Origin: Chionoecetes opilio
Lineage: Eukaryota; Arthropoda; Malacostraca; Decapoda; Majidae
Reading direction: 5' to 3'
DNA length: 64,000 bases
Assembly: GCA_016584305.1 (NCBI GenBank)
Contig: JACEEZ010020240.1
Span: 149,611-213,610 of the forward strand
Shown here: piece after piece, positions 13,932 through 24,177 of the stretch
How positions within the stretch are numbered: position 1 is the first letter of the stretch
How the letters are laid out: every line of letters begins with the position of its first letter
Notes under the pieces: model-generated
What the model was told of the DNA's origin: nothing
The model's database searches: none
Seen by the model: only the letters and a program-made list of their open reading frames with translations
Program-made: the position numbers and the translations under genes

Positions 13932-14235
13932 TATTATAACTACTAATTTCACAAACTAACAGATGGCATATATACTTGAACATTCACCCCTTTAAAAAAA
14001 CAAAATCAAATAATGTGACATTCTCTCTCTCTGTCTCTTAATTCCATTCCCTTCCCCTTCTATTCTAGCCTAACATTCCTTGCATGAAGTATTCCCTCAC
14101 ACAACACGGATGTAAGGATGTTAAGGATGGCAGGCAATGATGCAACACGTAGTAACCGGCACAGAAGGGAAAGGAGGACGGCATTGTAGGAAAATAATTG
14201 TTAGTCTCAAAACAAATAAACAAAACTTTAGTAAA

Positions 14236-14506
14236 TATGCAGTTTCAACCAATACTCCCTCTTGACCAATACGCTCCTGACATATAAATAGGGAGACTGC
14301 CCCGCCCCCCCCGCTAGTTCACTAACCTAACCTGGGCATTGATTACGTAACCTAACCTCAATAGTGGGGGTTTTGCCTTCCCAGACCCCCTTGTGTTATT
14401 ATTCATTTCCGCCGGTTGTTCTAGGGGTTAGAAATACTCCTTATGATGAGAACGAAACGTGCAGGATACTTAAAACCACCGATCGTGTATTGGTTGAAAC
14501 TGCACT
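14236..14506. mobile_element. MITE with TGCAGTTTCAACCAATAC ends, copy 1
   Basis: The left and right ends are an inverted pair. The body has CTAACCTAACCTGGGCATTG and GATTACGTAACCTAACCTCA, also found in the copy at 33,059. Its ends resemble those of the 13.3 kb element (TTTCAACCAGTAAT), so the two are probably related. Confidence 0.75.
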
Positions 14507-15200
14507 GATACAATAAACAAAAACAAATAAAACATGGAACTCGCCGAAAATTTCCACGTCGACGAGTGTTATCGGTTGGTGTTTCGGCGAGAATTCCTAT
14601 CGGTAACAGTCCAATAAACTAAATAGAACACTCATAAAGGAAAAAATAAAATACATACACACACACACACACTCGTATTAGTACACCCCAAACACCATCC
14701 CCTCAAAACAAAACACACACACAACTACTATACAGAAAAACACATAAAAACACGAAGCAAACACAACACACACTCACAAACACAACAAAAACAATAAAAA
14801 AATAAACCTACAAAAATCGCCCCTTGCCAGATGGACACTGTCAGAGCCTCTCACTACGTACCTTATTTAGCTATCCACGCACTGTATATTCACAATCCAA
14901 GGCGTGGGATTGGCACATAGCACATTAGGACACACGCACACACGGTAATACCCTCTGGATATGGCGATAAGGGCGTGAAATGAGAGATAATTGGCCGCAC
15001 ACAACACAACTGTCACTGCTCTAATGGCGATGTTTTTCCACTGGCAGGCGCATGCGTACTGGCAGACACATTCTCCCACTTGTCTAGATTTATTGCTAGA
15101 CTGCACTAAAACATATATTTCTGAAAGCCTGCATGTAATATAGAGTAGATTTAGTAGGATCACTGGATTTAAGCATGATTTAAGTAGGATATAACTCAGT
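14507..15200. other. No gene seen; CA-rich stretch
   Basis: 14,640-14,830 is a diffuse CA-rich tract. A 98-codon minus-strand frame at 14,867-15,163 has no recognisable family match or splice context and is likely chance. Confidence 0.5.
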
Positions 15201-15314
15201 TCAGTTCAGTTCAGTTGTGGGTCGGGAGTCTGGCCTTTTTCATCGGCACTCCCTGATGTGTTTCTTCTTCTGTCTGGGGTGGGCATTTTCGAAGGGGCTC
15301 TAAACTATACCCTC

Positions 15315-15503
15315 TTAAGGCGTTTTCTGCGGGGGATTTTTGGTTGCAATCGGAAAATTTTCGGTTGCAAACGGTCACAACAACAACAACAAATGATTGC
15401 GGGTCGGGCCAATCATCTTCCCTGGATGGTTGAACAGGGATCGAAATTTGAGCAACCGAAAATTTTTCGGTTGCAATCAGGATCCCCGCAGAAAACGCCC
15501 TTA
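15315..15503. mobile_element. Short Harbinger-like MITE
   Basis: TTA flanks both ends. The inverted ends read GGCGTTTTCTGCGGGG, and a second inner inverted pair GGTTGCAATC / GATTGCAACC follows. A TTA/TAA target is typical of PIF/Harbinger elements. Confidence 0.65.
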
Positions 15504-15593
15504 GCGTCCTAAGAACGACTTAGTTATACCGGGATAAGAAGACTACTGCGGAAGCATTTTCGAACGTCATCTTAGCCTCATGTAAGGCCAACC

Positions 15594-16505
15594 CTTCTTA
15601 GTGCCACCAAAGACATTCAACACCAAGATACCTCACTCCGGGGTGCCCTGTGGTGCGCCTGAAATCGACCTCCGCCCTGCGGCAGGAGTTAACCAGTCTC
15701 TTGGCCCATTCACTTGCTGCATATGACTATCAATGAAAATCATATAGACTATGGTTTATCAGTATATATGATATAATGTTATATCTTCGTAAATGTTTGT
15801 TCTATAATATTATCAAATAAAAAACAGTAAAACACGCTAAAGAAATGCCATTACGAGACTGAAGAAATATGCATGAACTTATTATTCACTTCAACTCCTC
15901 GCCTCTTAAAACTTTGCGAGTCAACATTTACGATGAAATATATCAATAGAAGCGCAATTTTATTAGCTTTCCATTGATGTATTTCGTTTTGTGATAAATG
16001 AATTAGAACCATGCATAAATTAGCGTTAACTAAATAAATAAAATAATCAATCGGGTAATTTTCCCGATTGATTATGTTATTTATTTAGTTAACGCTAATT
16101 TATGCATGGTGCTAATTCATTTATCACAAAACGAAATATATAAGTGAATAAATAACATCAATCAGGAAAATTACCTGATTGATCATGTTATTTATTTAGT
16201 TAACGGTAATGTATGCATGGTTGTAATTCGTTTATCAGAAAACTAAATATAGCAATGGAAAGCTAATAAAATTGCGCTTATATTGATATGTTTCATGGTA
16301 AATGTTGACTCGCAAAGTTTTAAATGGCGAAAAGTTGAAGTGAATATTCTTTGGTCATATGCAGCAAGTGAATGGGGCCAGCAGACTAGTTTAACACCTG
16401 CCGCACGGCGGCGCCACCGTCAGCGGATAACAGAAGTTGCATTGGAGGGACTGCGAGTGAGGTATCTTGGTGTTGAATGTCTTTGGTGTTACCTTGGGTG
16501 CCACC
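15594..16505. mobile_element. Foldback element, copy 1
   Basis: The two halves are inverse copies centred near 16,062 (AATCGGGTAATTTTCCCGAT), with a second nested inverse segment at 16,150-16,360. Outer arms share GCAGCAAGTGAATGGG and CACCAAGATACCTCACTC. The left arm has about 130 bases missing from the right. The same family forms the larger palindrome at 17,938. Confidence 0.8.
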
Positions 16506-16518
16506 ACCTCCGCTTCAA

Positions 16519-16563
16519 CCAATCAGCGCGCACGACACAAGTCTGTAGTTGGCGGGAAATACG
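16519..16563. promoter_or_regulatory. Possible promoter with CCAAT and E2F-like sites
   Basis: AACCAATCAGCGCGC (CCAAT box) is followed 15 bases later by TTGGCGGGAAA, the consensus E2F site. Together they would suit a cell-cycle gene promoter. The exon at 16,849 lies 290 bases downstream, but no start exon was found between them. Confidence 0.3.
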
Positions 16564-16848
16564 TATAAACATCAACAGACCACAGCTGATGACACAAACA
16601 CATCGGCGGTGTGTGTGTGTGTGGGTGTGTGAGTGTGTTTTTGAGGGTAATAGAGTGTGATTGGGTGGCTTTAAGTATGTTAAGGTATGTGGTAGTGTGT
16701 TAGGGGTGTTAAGAGTGTGTTTGAGTGTATTTGGGGTATGGTAAAGTGTGGTAGAGTGTGTTTTTCAGTGTAGCGACCATAGAGCAGCCCACAGGTAAAC
16801 GGTCAAGAAAACTCAACTTTACTAGCAGAGAACTGTTTGTCTTGCCAG

Positions 16849-16941
16849 CAGCTGGTGGAGGCTGTGAAGCAGAATAAGAGCACCTTGATGGGGAAGTTCA
16901 GTGACTCAGTGCGGGCGTGCACAGAGAGCTTGATGAAATAA
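16849..16941 (+). CDS. Candidate terminal coding exon of an unrecognised gene
   Basis: A pyrimidine-rich tract and CAG (TTTGTCTTGCCAG) precede an open frame of 30 residues that ends at TAA 16,939-16,941. The peptide begins QLVEAVKQNKSTLMGKF and ends CTESLMK. It has a coding-like, helix-forming composition, and an AATAAA lies about 330 bases downstream (near 17,274), after a CT microsatellite. I do not recognise the family. A start exon was not found; the region upstream to 16,570 holds GT-rich sequence and one other possible short exon at about 16,767-16,792 that does not fit in phase. It could also be a retroposed fragment. Confidence 0.4.
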   Translation, partial: QLVEAVKQNKSTLMGKFSDSVRACTESLMK

Positions 16942-17080
16942 GGAAGAAATTTGCAGACCTAAGGTCGGGCACTCTTGGAGATGATTGGTCCCTCATTTTC
17001 CCGCCGTTTGTCCCGCGATCTGAGTTGCCAGATATGTATTTCTGCTGCAGTCACAGTGCAGTGTCACCACGCCGAGGGAG

Positions 17081-17143
17081 TTCTCTCTCTCTCTCTCCTC
17101 TCTCTTCTCTCTCTCTCTCTCCTCTCTCCTCTCTCTTTCTCTT

Positions 17144-17182
<39 letters not shown>
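17081..17182. repeat. (CT)n microsatellite
   Basis: Impure CT array in the possible 3' UTR of the 16,849 exon. Confidence 0.9.
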
Positions 17183-17183
<1 letters not shown>

Positions 17184-17283
17184 TTTTTTCCTTTTATTAT
17201 TTCTTCTCCCTCCTCTTCCTTCTCCCTTTTCATCCTCCACACACACATCATAGCCAGTATGTGATATTATCGTGAATAAATAA

Positions 17284-17552
17284 ACTTTTTTTTTCTTCTG
17301 GTGAGTTTTGATGTTTAGAATTAATCTGCTAACCGTTTCTGTCGCAAATAATTTGTTTATATATATAGTTAGGTTAGGTATAGGTTCGGTTAGGTTCAAT
17401 TAGTTTTTTGTCATTTATGTTCCAAATCACAAAAAAAATTATTTGCGACATAACTGGTCAGCAAATTAATTCAAAACATCAAAACTCACCAGAAAAAGAA
17501 AAAAAGTTTCGTCCACCAAAGGAAGTAGTGTTCATTTGGAAATTTACCTTTT
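17284..17552. mobile_element. MITE family with CTGGTGAGTTTTGATG arms, copy 1
   Basis: The inverted arms read TTCTGGTGAGTTTTGATGTT, then TTAATCTGCTAACCGTTTCT, on the left and their inverse on the right. Compared with the copy at 32,143, the outer left end is missing. Telomere-like GGTTAGG motifs sit in the loop. Confidence 0.75.
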
Positions 17553-17937
17553 TTTTCTCTTTTTTTTTAAGATATCTCTCTCCCCCAGCAAGCTAGGGGC
17601 TGCTGGTAGGCAGGGTTTTCTGGTGAAGAGACAATATCCCAAGTGATTTACGAGTAAAGCAACGTACTAACCTCATCAAATAATATCCCAGCTAGGATAG
17701 AAACCATAAACTAGAAACCATATCTAGTCCACTAAAAAAAAACCAGAAACCATATCTAGTCCAACCAGCCCACCCCAAACAGGGTTTTCACCATTAACCT
17801 CATCTAATGATCTCATCTCACCATTAACCTAATCTCATCGCCTACTCAAGAAGCTTATTAATTAACCTATCCTCACCGATTAACAGTGGCGGAACAAAGG
17901 ATGTAAAAACGGGGGGGCCACCATAGTTTTCATATAC
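17553..17937. other. No gene seen
   Basis: Non-coding sequence with a short repeated phrase (ACCATATCTAGTCCA, twice near 17,720-17,762). Confidence 0.5.
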
Positions 17938-18850
17938 CGTCTTGCACGTGACGTCACAGCCCTTGTTGTGGCTGCGACAGACGCGGTTTCAAGCCAAATG
18001 CTGCCCGTCGGAGCGAGCTGGAGGACCAACAAACTCCACTTGCCGCCCGTGTTTGCCAGCTTATGGTAATTTTCCCCTACTAAATATATGTTTATCAGTA
18101 TAAAAGATATACTGTTGTCTTCAGATATGTTTGTTCTATAATATTATCAAATAAAAAACCGTAAAACACACTAAAGAAAGGCCATTATGAGACTCAAGAA
18201 ATATGCATGAACTTAATATTCACCAACTCCAGCTCCCATTTAATATTTTGCTCAAAAACATTTAACATGGAGAATATCTATAGAAGCGGAATTTCATTAG
18301 CTTGCCATTGATATATTTTGTTATCTGATATATGAATTAGCAGCATGCATAAATGAGCGTTAACTAAATAAATAACATCATGCAATCGGGTAATTTTCCC
18401 CGATTGATGAGGTTATTTATTTAGTTAACGCTAATTTGTACATGGTTCTAATTAATTTATCAGATAACGAAATATATCAATGGAAAGCTAATGAAATTCC
18501 GCTTCTATTGATATTCTCCATGTAAAATGTTTTCGAGCAAAATATTAAATGGGAGCTGGAGTTGGTGAATATTAAGTTCATGCATATTTCTTGAGTCTCA
18601 TAATGGCCTTTCTTTAGTGTGTTTTACGGTTTTTTATTTGATAATATTATAGAACAAACATATCCGAAGACAACAGTATATCTTTTATACTGATAAACAT
18701 ATATTTAGCAGGGGAAAATTACCATAAGCTGGCAAACACGGACGGCAAGTGGAGTGTTGGTCCTCCAGCTCGCTCCGACGGGCGGCATTTGGCTTGAAGA
18801 CGGCGGCATTTGGCTTGAATACGCTAGATCGTGAAGTCAGTGCAAGACAC
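17938..18850. mobile_element. Foldback element, copy 2 (nearly complete palindrome)
   Basis: Arms of about 450 bases are near-perfect inverses around 18,395 (CGGGTAATTTTCCCCGATTG). Ends read GTCTTGCACGTGACG and its inverse partner. Shared arm landmarks include GGAGCGAGCTGGAGGACCAA and AATATGCATGAACTTAATAT. The family also forms the element at 15,594. Confidence 0.85.
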
Positions 18851-18851
18851 A

Positions 18852-19483
18852 GGGTGAATCTTAAGGTTATCTCTAATCGGTTAAGAACATTTTGATAAGA
18901 GATTACAAAAATAGAGTGTTATATGATATGATTTCAGAATTTTTTTTAACGATGAATTTAAAGTTTACATTCCATCATGAAATCAGTAGTTGTATGATTT
19001 AGAGTATATTATGAGGCCTTTTTCCCTTCTATAAGCTGTAAAGTTTGTGATTTTAGGCTTAATTTTATGCTTATTCGCTATCAGTTATGAAATCAATGAT
19101 AAAGATTTTAGGGTGAATCTTAACTTTATCTTCCAAAAGTTGAGAGAAAAAATACTGATAAGATATTCTATATAAAAATTTGAGTTTTTCCATCAATCTT
19201 GAAGTGGGTGCAAACTGAAAAGATTTTAGAGTAAATTATCAGTTTTTCTTCAGTAATCAGGATATTTGCTATAACTAGATTTTTTATTTTTAGTCTAACC
19301 TCTAACCTCTTAAACACAAAACATAACCTAGTCTTCCCCCCCCCCCTCCTCCTTCTTCACCTCCTTCTAGTCCTCTCCCTCTTACACCCCCCCCTCTCTC
19401 TCTCTCTCCAATTAGTATCTTTTCTTTTCCTATTATATCTTTTCTTATAATTCCTTGTGTGTCTTGTCATTCTCTCATTACGT
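18852..19483 (-). repeat. Right arm of the roughly 7.5 kb inverted repeat
   Basis: Inverse of 12,015-13,174, as described for the left arm. It begins immediately after the foldback element. Confidence 0.8.
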
Positions 19484-19899
19484 CTTTCCTCCTCCTCCTC
19501 CTCCTCCTCCTCTCCCCTCCCCTTCTGTATGTGTAGCCTACCCTCTATTGCATATTATTGGAGTTTGTTATTGCATATTTTCAACTATTTTGAATTTTAT
19601 ATTTCGTATTTTGTATTTTTGTTACTTTGCTATTATTGCTTACTCATAATCTATTTGTTTTTCTTATAATTTGTTTTTGAGTTCGTATGTAGATTTCGTA
19701 TGTATTTTACTCTTTGCCTGAAAAGCTGTACTTATTATAAAGGCTTGGCTTCTAATTAAGTTGTAAACAAACATTACTGTATTTCTGCAGCTGTTAAATG
19801 TTTCAAATGTTGCAGATAGGTATCATATCGTGGTAATGGAGATAAGATAGAGAGGAGGATCGGCAAGGCAAGGCAAGGCAGTCAACACGGTGAAAGTGT
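19484..19899. other. No gene seen
   Basis: CTC-rich tract at 19,485-19,515, then AT-rich non-coding sequence with a short GGCAA repeat at 19,864-19,880. Confidence 0.5.
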
Positions 19900-19901
19900 A
19901 A

Positions 19902-20150
19902 AGATTGCAGACCCCAGAAAACATCCCTCATCACCAGTTTTGTTCAATTTCGTGTTGTTATCTAGGGTTTAACATTGTTCTGTTAACCTACAACAATGGT
20001 GTGAGTGAAAAATATATATGTGGAGATATATTGCAGACTTTGGAAAACACCACTCGATCATCACCAGTTTTGTTCTATTTAGTGTTGTTATTTAAGGTTT
20101 AACATTGCTCTGTTAACCTGCAACAATGGTGTGAGTGAAGAGTAAATATG
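19902..20150 (+). repeat. Tandem duplication (about 130 bp) holding a possible first exon end of the TRIM-like gene
   Basis: Two copies share ATTGCAGAC, ATCACCAGTTTTGTTC and GTGTTGTTAT. Both copies also have CAACAATGGT followed by GTGAGTGAA. ATGGT followed by the consensus donor GTGAGT would give a start codon plus two bases. That is exactly the phase needed by the exon at 20,514. The assignment is an inference; the duplication is seen directly. Confidence 0.5.
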
Positions 20151-20164
20151 TGAATGGTGGTTAA

Positions 20165-20290
20165 TTCCCTGTTTGCTCTGGCCGTGTGAGGGATTCGAAC
20201 ACCGAGTGCCACCATGAACAGGTATAATACACGTCCGCGTCCACCAAGACCTTTACGCCAGGGACAGAGGTATTGATCCTGATCGGTCAC
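20165..20290 (-). mobile_element. Possible tRNA-derived SINE head
   Basis: On the minus strand TGGCGTAAAGG fits an A-box and GTGTTCGAATCCC fits a B-box at a spacing that suits a tRNA with a long variable arm. No second copy is seen in the window. Confidence 0.35.
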
Positions 20291-20513
20291 GGCGGATCAG
20301 TATCGTTGACCTCAATGGTTCCTCGTATCCAGTGCAGAACGATGACCATGTTTGGCCAGTCGCACCACAGTTGGTCAGTACATCACGAGATTGCATGAAG
20401 TGTTGTTTTGTCTGTCAGCTAGATCAACGGGCCACAAAATGTCATAGTGTTGGTGGTACAATATTGTGGTGAAGCTCCCCTGTAAATGTATTGCCGGGGT
20501 TTGGTTTTGACAG

Positions 20514-20724
20514 ATGGGTGTACGTGAGAAGTGGCTCTCAGCGAGGCAGCCCCGTGGTGTGGGGAGGCATGGATGCGCCGGGGGAGGTGGCGCTGCCCTG
20601 CGGACACCAATGCTTGGTCGAGGACCTGGGCGTCGGTGTCCTCACCTGTCCCGTGTGTAGCGTCACCCACAGCGTGGATCTCCTGGACACAAAACTCCTG
20701 CCTCCCGACCTGGACTTGCAGGAG
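20514..20724 (+). CDS. TRIM-like protein exon: partial RING finger
   Basis: The exon follows TTTTGACAG and ends at GAG with a GTAGGC donor. It needs two bases from an upstream exon to be in frame. The 70 codons include MDAPGEVALPCGHQCLVED and LTCPVCSVTHSVDLL, the second half of a RING finger (C-x-H-x-C ... C-x2-C). The opening C-x2-C pair is not in this exon and no upstream exon carrying it was found. The RING is therefore either split further upstream or degenerate. An internal ATG near 20,569 could also be the start. In TRIM proteins the RING carries E3 ubiquitin-ligase activity; with half of the zinc ligands missing this one may be inactive. Confidence 0.7.
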
Positions 20725-20835
20725 GTAGGCGAGGATGACGTAACTGTTATTATGGTCGTGTTTAGAGTGACGGGTGGCTTACATCAAGGTCTTTCCTAGC
20801 TTGCCTCACTCCTCGCTGTTGATGCATCTTTGCAG

Positions 20836-21429
20836 TCCCGCCCGTGCCCCGTCCACGGCGACCCCATCAGGATGTGGTGCAAGGACTGCATGGAGCCTGC
20901 CTGCGGCCTGTGCGGCTTCGACAATCATCCTGTGCAGGAGCACCGCGTGGTCCGGGTCACCACCTACATCAGCGGCATCAGGAAGGACCTCCTCGCTAAC
21001 TCACACAGAATGTTGCGTCAGACGAGCCAGGGAATGGTGAAAAATGACGCCGCCCTCCAGGAGTATGAAGGGAAGCTGTTGGAAGCCCTAGAGGAGAGCA
21101 AGGCGCTGCACCAGCTGCACGGTGAGCTGCGAGCCCTGATCCCCGAGGTGGAGTCCGCCACGGGAATCCGGCCGCTGCACCGCGCTGAGATGGCGCTGAA
21201 GAGGATCCAGGCCAAGGCGTGGACCGTGCCCGCCATCCACCAGTCTAACCTCAGTCATGAGGGTGACGCAGACGCTTCCTGCAGTGAGGACCTGCTGAGC
21301 GTGAGGCAGCCCCCGGGTGTGAGGGTCGGGAACGCGACCGGCAGACGGGCCAGGCTGAGGTGGGACGCAGATAGGTTGTTGCTGTGCGCCATGTCGGGGG
21401 CCTCGCCGCACCCCCAGCCCGTCCTGCAG
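20836..21429 (+). CDS. TRIM-like protein exon: B-box 2 and coiled coil
   Basis: The exon follows ATCTTTGCAG and stays in frame (phase 0 at both ends, 198 codons). Residues 4-37 are a B-box 2: CPVHGDPIRMWCKDC, then CGLCGFDNHPVQEHRVV, with the expected Cys/His spacing. Residues about 45-125 are rich in Glu, Leu, Ala and Lys with heptad-like spacing (EYEGKLLEALEESKALHQL), a likely coiled coil for dimerisation. The last part (PPGVRVGNATGRRARLRWDA) is a linker to the next domain. The exon ends at CTGCAG with a GTAGGC donor. Base composition is GC-rich, unlike the surrounding repeats. Confidence 0.8.
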
Positions 21430-21571
21430 GTAGGCTGGGGCAGTTTATATACTTTGTGAAGGATAGTTAAGAGCAACACGTTGAGATAGTTTCTGAGTTT
21501 ATGATTAATCTGTTGATATTGACAACAAACGAAGCAGCGGCAATAATTTCCATGCCTTCCTCCCGTTATAG

Positions 21572-22114
21572 CTGGTGGCGGTGGACTCCCTGGGGGCCGC
21601 GGCGTTCCCTGAGGTGTTCCTGGAGCTCAGTGTGGACACGGAGCCGCTGGGCATCGTCTACATCAAGCTGTGGGGCCACCTCCGCCGCGCACAGAACTTT
21701 ATGCTCCTCTGTCTGGGTACCTTCGGCCCCTCCTTCGTGGGCTCCCATCTGCTGCCCGGGACCACGCCCACTGAGTCTGTCGGGGCGGGGATGTATCGGG
21801 ATGCCAGGGGGGAGATGAGCGCCCTGCCCCTCCTGACGGCGCTGGAGTGGGGCGGCCAGTACCAGACCCCGTTGAGCAAGGGCCTGTTGGTGGCCACGTC
21901 CACCAACCAAAAATCCACCAAAGGGCCTCGGCGGGCCGAGGTAGACTGCCTGTACGCCATCATCACGGGGGACGGCGCGGAGGGCGGCATCTCCCCTTGT
22001 AAGTTTGGTTGGGTGTCGTCTGGGCTGCAGCACGTGAGGGAGGCGACGCTGCATGAGGCCGCGGGGCAAGTGTGGATCAGCGAGTGTGGCCTCGTCCTGC
22101 CCAGGCGCAGTTAG
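21572..22114 (+). CDS. TRIM-like protein exon: degenerate cyclophilin-fold domain and stop
   Basis: The 180-residue terminal exon follows a TTCCCGTTATAG acceptor in phase 0 and ends at TAG 22,112-22,114. It aligns by eye with a whole cyclophilin domain. PEVFLELSVDTEPLGIVYIK corresponds to the first strands, LRRAQNFMLLCLGT to the NF-x-LC-x-G helix end, and KFGWVSSGLQHVREAT to the VFGKV-x-x-G segment. WISECGLVL corresponds to the terminal I-x-x-CG. The catalytic loop FHR-x-x-PGF-x-x-QGG is replaced by SHLLPGTTPTESVGAG, so the key Arg, Phe and Gln are lost. It probably works as a binding or scaffold module, not an isomerase. This makes the gene RING(partial)-B-box-coiled coil-cyclophilin. The alignment is from memory of cyclophilin A, without a search. 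Confidence 0.7.
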   Translation: MVAVDSLGAAAFPEVFLELSVDTEPLGIVYIKLWGHLRRAQNFMLLCLGTFGPSFVGSHLLPGTTPTESVGAGMYRDARGEMSALPLLTALEWGGQYQTPLSKGLLVATSTNQKSTKGPRRAEVDCLYAIITGDGAEGGISPCKFGWVSSGLQHVREATLHEAAGQVWISECGLVLPRRS

Positions 22115-22124
22115 CATGCCTATC

Positions 22125-22430
22125 TAAGGCGGGGTTCACACTACACGTTTTTGCTGTCCGTGTCTACGTGGGCGTGGCGATCAGTGACGTCACTGATCGC
22201 CACGCCCACGTAGACGCGGACAAAGAATTGGGAGTTCCGAATAATGTGAGGCTGGGACGCACGTCTTTCAAGGTCAGTGACGTCAATACTGCTCCAGCAG
22301 GTGGTCGCGCGGAGCCTGGTTCAAACTTCACAGGCAGGAAGTGACGTCACTGTGACGTACTGTGAGTCACTGATGACAAGACGCACGTAGACTACGTCCA
22401 GCAATAACGTGAAGTGTGAACCGGGCCTAA
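22125..22430. mobile_element. Harbinger-like MITE just after the TRIM-like stop codon
   Basis: TAA flanks both ends. The inverted ends read GGCGGGGTTCACACTACACG and the inverse of GGCCCGGTTCACACTTCACG. A 60-base internal hairpin is built from CTACGTGGGCGTGGCGATCA and its inverse, centred near 22,190. It starts ten bases after the stop codon and so would supply the 3' UTR. Confidence 0.85.
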
Positions 22431-24177
22431 GGCGTACATGTGTTGACGGAATTTGGGGGTAACTGGTATGGGGTATTTAGAACTGGTCAACGTTACTTGA
22501 ATGATATTACTTGGGTATGATTTGATAAAAGATTACAACTTGAATGGAGGATTTAACTTAGTCTTATGACTTCACTATATGATTATAGTGTGACCACGTC
22601 TCACTGCGGAGAGTAATGAAAAGGGGGATGTATTTAAGGGGAAAGGATAAGAAGGTTTAGGTTAAAGGGAAGTGCTGCCACCAGCCCTGGCGAGTAATTT
22701 ACTGAATTACTCCCTGGGCACGTTTGATTAATATTAATATTAGATTGATCTTGGTAGTCGTGAATGGTACGTGGAATTATATCGAGTAAGGCTGAACTCT
22801 TTTGGAAGTGTGGGGAATTATTGTCCTAACACAGAATAATCACCTGGGTTTTATAATAACACAAGAACTATATTTGAAACATCATCCTATTTATTCACCA
22901 TGAAACATTATTGCTGTTTGAGACCGTAGACACATACATAAACTCTAATCTGGAACGGGCAAGCTTCTTTAGAGCATAATCTCCCTTACAGAATCATTCT
23001 TAGAATTACCACCTATATACCCATCGACTGAGCACTATAGGTATACCTTGAATATATATATATAGGAAAGAAAATGTGAAAATAAGGATTTGGATGTGGG
23101 GATACACAATGACCATGTTTTCTTGAGGGGAAGGCGTGGACGCCCCCTTAAGCCTCTCCCTAGGTGAGAGATGGAGGGGAGACTCGTTTTAAAATATATT
23201 AAGGAGGGGGGTAGCCCTTTTTTATTGCGTAAACTAAAATTTGAAAAAAATTTTAAAAAATAAGATACAAGAAAAAAAAGGGGGGGGGGAACGGAAAACC
23301 AGCCCACGACTTACCTGGTGAGAGATGGATGGGACTGCCGTTTTGGGGCGTTTGGCTCCCCGTGCAAAGGGAAAAGTTTTTTGAAATGGTCTCGCCGTGA
23401 CCTCAAATGAAAATTTATAATCCCAAAATAACTTTTTAAGTAATAAAAAACTCGGTACCTAAAAAAGGGGCTGTCTATAATACAGACCTGTTTTTTGTAC
23501 TGAGAATTTAATAGCTTAGTCTAATACCCAAAAAGGTATTTTTTTGTTGTCCCTCAAATTCCGAACGCTTTTTTAAAGCGAGGGGGTATAAAATATGGAG
23601 CAAGAATTTGGTAGGTTTTTTCTTTTTAGCGTGTATTTTTTACAAAACCCGCCCATGTATAACCTAACCAAAACAATGGGGATTATTTTAAAAGACATTA
23701 AGATTCGGGGAGTGAAACTTGGCTGCCAGATAGCTGGGGAAAGATAAAAAGATCTGACTCATTATTATCCTATCGCAGAATAATTATCCCAGGGAAACTT
23801 GCCTTTCGCATGGGGGTTTCGGGGGGGGGAAAGGGGAAAAAGAAGGAAGGGAAAAAATGGCGGAAAAAGGAAAGAAAAAAGACAAAATGGTGGTTTGGAA
23901 AGGGGCGATGAGCACCGTGAAAAAAAAGAGAAAATTTTAACACTAAAAAGACAAGCTCGGAATTTTTTATGATAATAATTCTCCTACTATCCTCCCGGAT
24001 AATGGGCTTCATCAGACAGAAAAACATTGTAGTGCCGGGGGAGGGCCGGGTGTTTCCCCTTTTTCTTTATCTTTAACTGTCGTTGTGAGGTTATTCTGAG
24101 GGGAAGCTGCACCCCTCATTGATCGTTGAGCACATATATTCATGGGGGACGGACGGGGAACTATGGAACTTTTTTTA
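22431..24177. other. No gene seen; homopolymer-rich, likely poorly polished
   Basis: Apart from ordinary AT-rich sequence to about 23,030, the stretch has many stretched runs of G, A and T (for example 23,275-23,290 and 23,820-23,840), like that of the palindrome to its right. No open frame shows a family match. Confidence 0.5.

Noticed and set aside
14867..15163. 98-codon minus-strand frame with Cys and Tyr
   Set aside because: No family resemblance, no splice context and repeat-rich surroundings.
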